DNA of 64,000 bases from Maricaulis sp034659015. GTDB taxonomy: Bacteria > Pseudomonadota > Alphaproteobacteria > Caulobacterales > Maricaulaceae. The notes beneath the pieces are model-generated. The model was not told the DNA's origin. It did not search any database and saw nothing but the letters and a program-made list of their open reading frames with translations. A program made the translations under genes and the position numbers. Below are positions 62,806 through 64,000 of this stretch, in pieces (within the stretch, counting starts at the first letter, position 1; every line of letters starts with the position of its first letter). The stretch spans positions 149,503 to 213,502 of the forward strand of contig JAYEGL010000014.1 in assembly GCA_034659015.1 (NCBI GenBank), read 5' to 3'.

Positions 62806-63879
62806 GTGGCAACCGGAACGGCCTATATCCTGGTGTGTGCAAATCTGGCGGATGCCGATGCGCATTTTGAATCCCTGGAGCTTGAATCAGAACGCATCGA
62901 CCTGTGGATGATGACCACTGCCTTTCGGCGCAATTTTGCGACGGTCGTCGGCGACGTCTGCAAGTCCGCCCCGGGCCAGGCACAGTTTTCCTCAGAATTA
63001 TGCCAGTACAAGATCCACCGGACCCGGATCTATAAACTGCCCGAACATGAACGCGTGCCGTACCGGTTCAATTTCTACGCTGTTCATGAAGTCACCTTTA
63101 CCTGCCAGGGCGATACGCCTCTGCCTTCGGCCGAGGTCCAGGCCGACCTGCTGTCGATCCTGTCGCCCAAGCTCGACTATTCGACCGGCGAACTCGACGT
63201 GATCCGCGCGGCTGAGGCTTTCGGGAAAGACTGGGTCATGCCCGACATCGACCGGATCACCTCCTCGTCGGTTGAGTGCTGGATACCCGACACGGAGGCG
63301 GAGGACGCGTACGACATCAACGCCCAGCTCTTCCTCTTCTACGTTATCGCTGGATACGGTCTCGTCTCCCTGGAACAGAGCCAGCTGGACATCCACCTGA
63401 TCGGGACCGATCTGGGCAGCGACAAGACCTTTGCGCCGCGGCTTTTGAAGAGCCGCTTGCACATCACCAACATCAATCGGCTATTCCTGACCCGCAGCCA
63501 GTCGCCGTTCGCGCTGATCCGGCAGCGCTGCGAGGCGCTGATCGAACAATACCGGCTGCGCGCGCGCCATGACTGGCTGCGCGAGATCTATGACGACATC
63601 AGCACCACGTACGAACTCTATTTGCGGGAGAAGGACTCCCGCGGCAGCCGGATCATTTCGCGGATCCTGTTTGCGCTGACGGCCTTCACCGTTCTGTCCG
63701 GCCTGTTTTTCGGGCTGTTCGAGCTGAACAATGAATCGCCGATCGCGACTGAGGGGCCGCGCGCTCTGGGTGACCCGATCTACCTGCCGCCCCTGCTGAT
63801 CTCGCTCGTTGCGCTGGTCATCCTGGTGGCCCTCGTGACCCTTTGGCCCCAGGGAAACAAGCGCGGGCGGTTCGACTAG
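62806..63879 (+). CDS. Hypothetical protein with C-terminal two-TM domain
   Basis: A 357-residue protein starting at a GTG with a GGGGGGGG run 6-13 nt upstream. It has no signal peptide; the large N-terminal part (YILVCANLADADAHFESLEL, HRTRIYKLPEHERVPYRFNF, DWVMPDIDRITSSSVECWIP) is cytosolic. The C-terminus has two membrane segments (RILFALTAFTVLSGLFFGLF and LISLVALVILVALVTLW). I recognise no family. The stop overlaps the transposase stop on the other strand, so the last residues may derive from insertion. Confidence 0.8.
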   Translation: MATGTAYILVCANLADADAHFESLELESERIDLWMMTTAFRRNFATVVGDVCKSAPGQAQFSSELCQYKIHRTRIYKLPEHERVPYRFNFYAVHEVTFTCQGDTPLPSAEVQADLLSILSPKLDYSTGELDVIRAAEAFGKDWVMPDIDRITSSSVECWIPDTEAEDAYDINAQLFLFYVIAGYGLVSLEQSQLDIHLIGTDLGSDKTFAPRLLKSRLHITNINRLFLTRSQSPFALIRQRCEALIEQYRLRARHDWLREIYDDISTTYELYLREKDSRGSRIISRILFALTAFTVLSGLFFGLFELNNESPIATEGPRALGDPIYLPPLLISLVALVILVALVTLWPQGNKRGRFD

Positions 63880-64000
63880 GACACCGACTCATAATTTCGC
63901 AGCCAGATTTGTATGGCGGCGAGTTTGACGAGTGCGAGATAGTTTTGGGCGTGTTTTTCATATCGTGTTGCGATGGCCCTGAAGTGCTTGATCTTGCTGA
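63876..64000 (-). mobile_element. IS5-family transposase, C-terminal 40 codons (cut by window edge)
   Basis: The minus-strand frame ends at the stop 63878-63876 and reads KIKHFRAIATRYEKHAQNYL then ALVKLAAIQIWLRNYESV, the typical C-terminus of IS5/IS427-group DDE transposases. The rest of the IS lies beyond the window. No terminal inverted repeat can be defined from the 120 bp available. The stop overlaps that of the hypothetical gene. Confidence 0.85.

Overview
The window is GC-rich bacterial chromosome with the gene order, codon use and regulatory sites of a stalked or budding alphaproteobacterium of the Caulobacterales/Maricaulales type. The evidence is a complete dcw cluster in caulobacterial order, a full TTAA-N7-TTAA CtrA box plus GANTC (CcrM) sites in front of ftsZ, an RNase P RNA beside the cluster, and a GGAAC-N16-CGTT (EcfG-type) promoter. 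The species cannot be named from sequence reading alone.

Region 1 (1-18369, all minus strand) is the division and cell-wall operon, read from high to low coordinates: mraZ, rsmH, ftsL, ftsI, murE, murF, mraY, murD, ftsW, murG, murC, murB, an unnamed conserved ORF, ddl, ftsQ, ftsA, a small STAS-like ORF, and the first 60 codons of ftsZ. Most junctions are 1-13 bp overlaps (ATGA/GTGA). The main breaks are a 235-bp gap holding a dispersed repeat between murC and murB, and the ftsA-ORF-ftsZ spacers. Ten-bp-period ATGGG repeats in front of mraZ look like the MraZ operator.

Region 2 (18370-31303) holds rnpB, an AmpD-like amidase coupled to an EamA transporter, lipoproteins, a CE15-like esterase, a TerB-DnaJ protein, a MarR regulator divergent from a small membrane protein over two palindromes, a fused 5-oxoprolinase, a secreted fasciclin protein and a RimB-RimK-like fusion.

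Region 3 (31373-46479) is a mixed housekeeping and accessory block: ArsR-methyltransferase fusion, DadA-like oxidase, MarR/S41 peptidase pair, CPBP protease, membrane LuxR-type regulator coupled to EttA, a 790-bp repeat-rich spacer, DPP-IV-like peptidase, 2OG oxygenase, YgjP-like metallopeptidase, free-Met-sulfoxide reductase, a Clp-fold SDH-type protease with a CtrA box, and an S1/P1 nuclease.

Region 4 (46640-54235) is a TetR-controlled RND efflux operon with two strong operators, followed by an FMN alpha-hydroxyacid dehydrogenase and a ThDP decarboxylase-like enzyme that together suggest hydroxyacid-to-aldehyde catabolism.

Region 5 (54232-64000) has a hybrid histidine kinase, a second STAS-like protein, an MFS transporter, a CAT-anticodon tRNA, a SIMPL protein, a 54-aa membrane protein under a likely general-stress promoter, panD, a two-gene envelope operon ending in an M23 peptidase, YjbQ, an unknown membrane protein, and the 3' end of an IS5-type transposase at the right edge. 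Four palindromic REP-like repeats with a GGGACAG core (three of them between convergent genes) and two copies of another inverted-repeat-ended element are scattered through the window.
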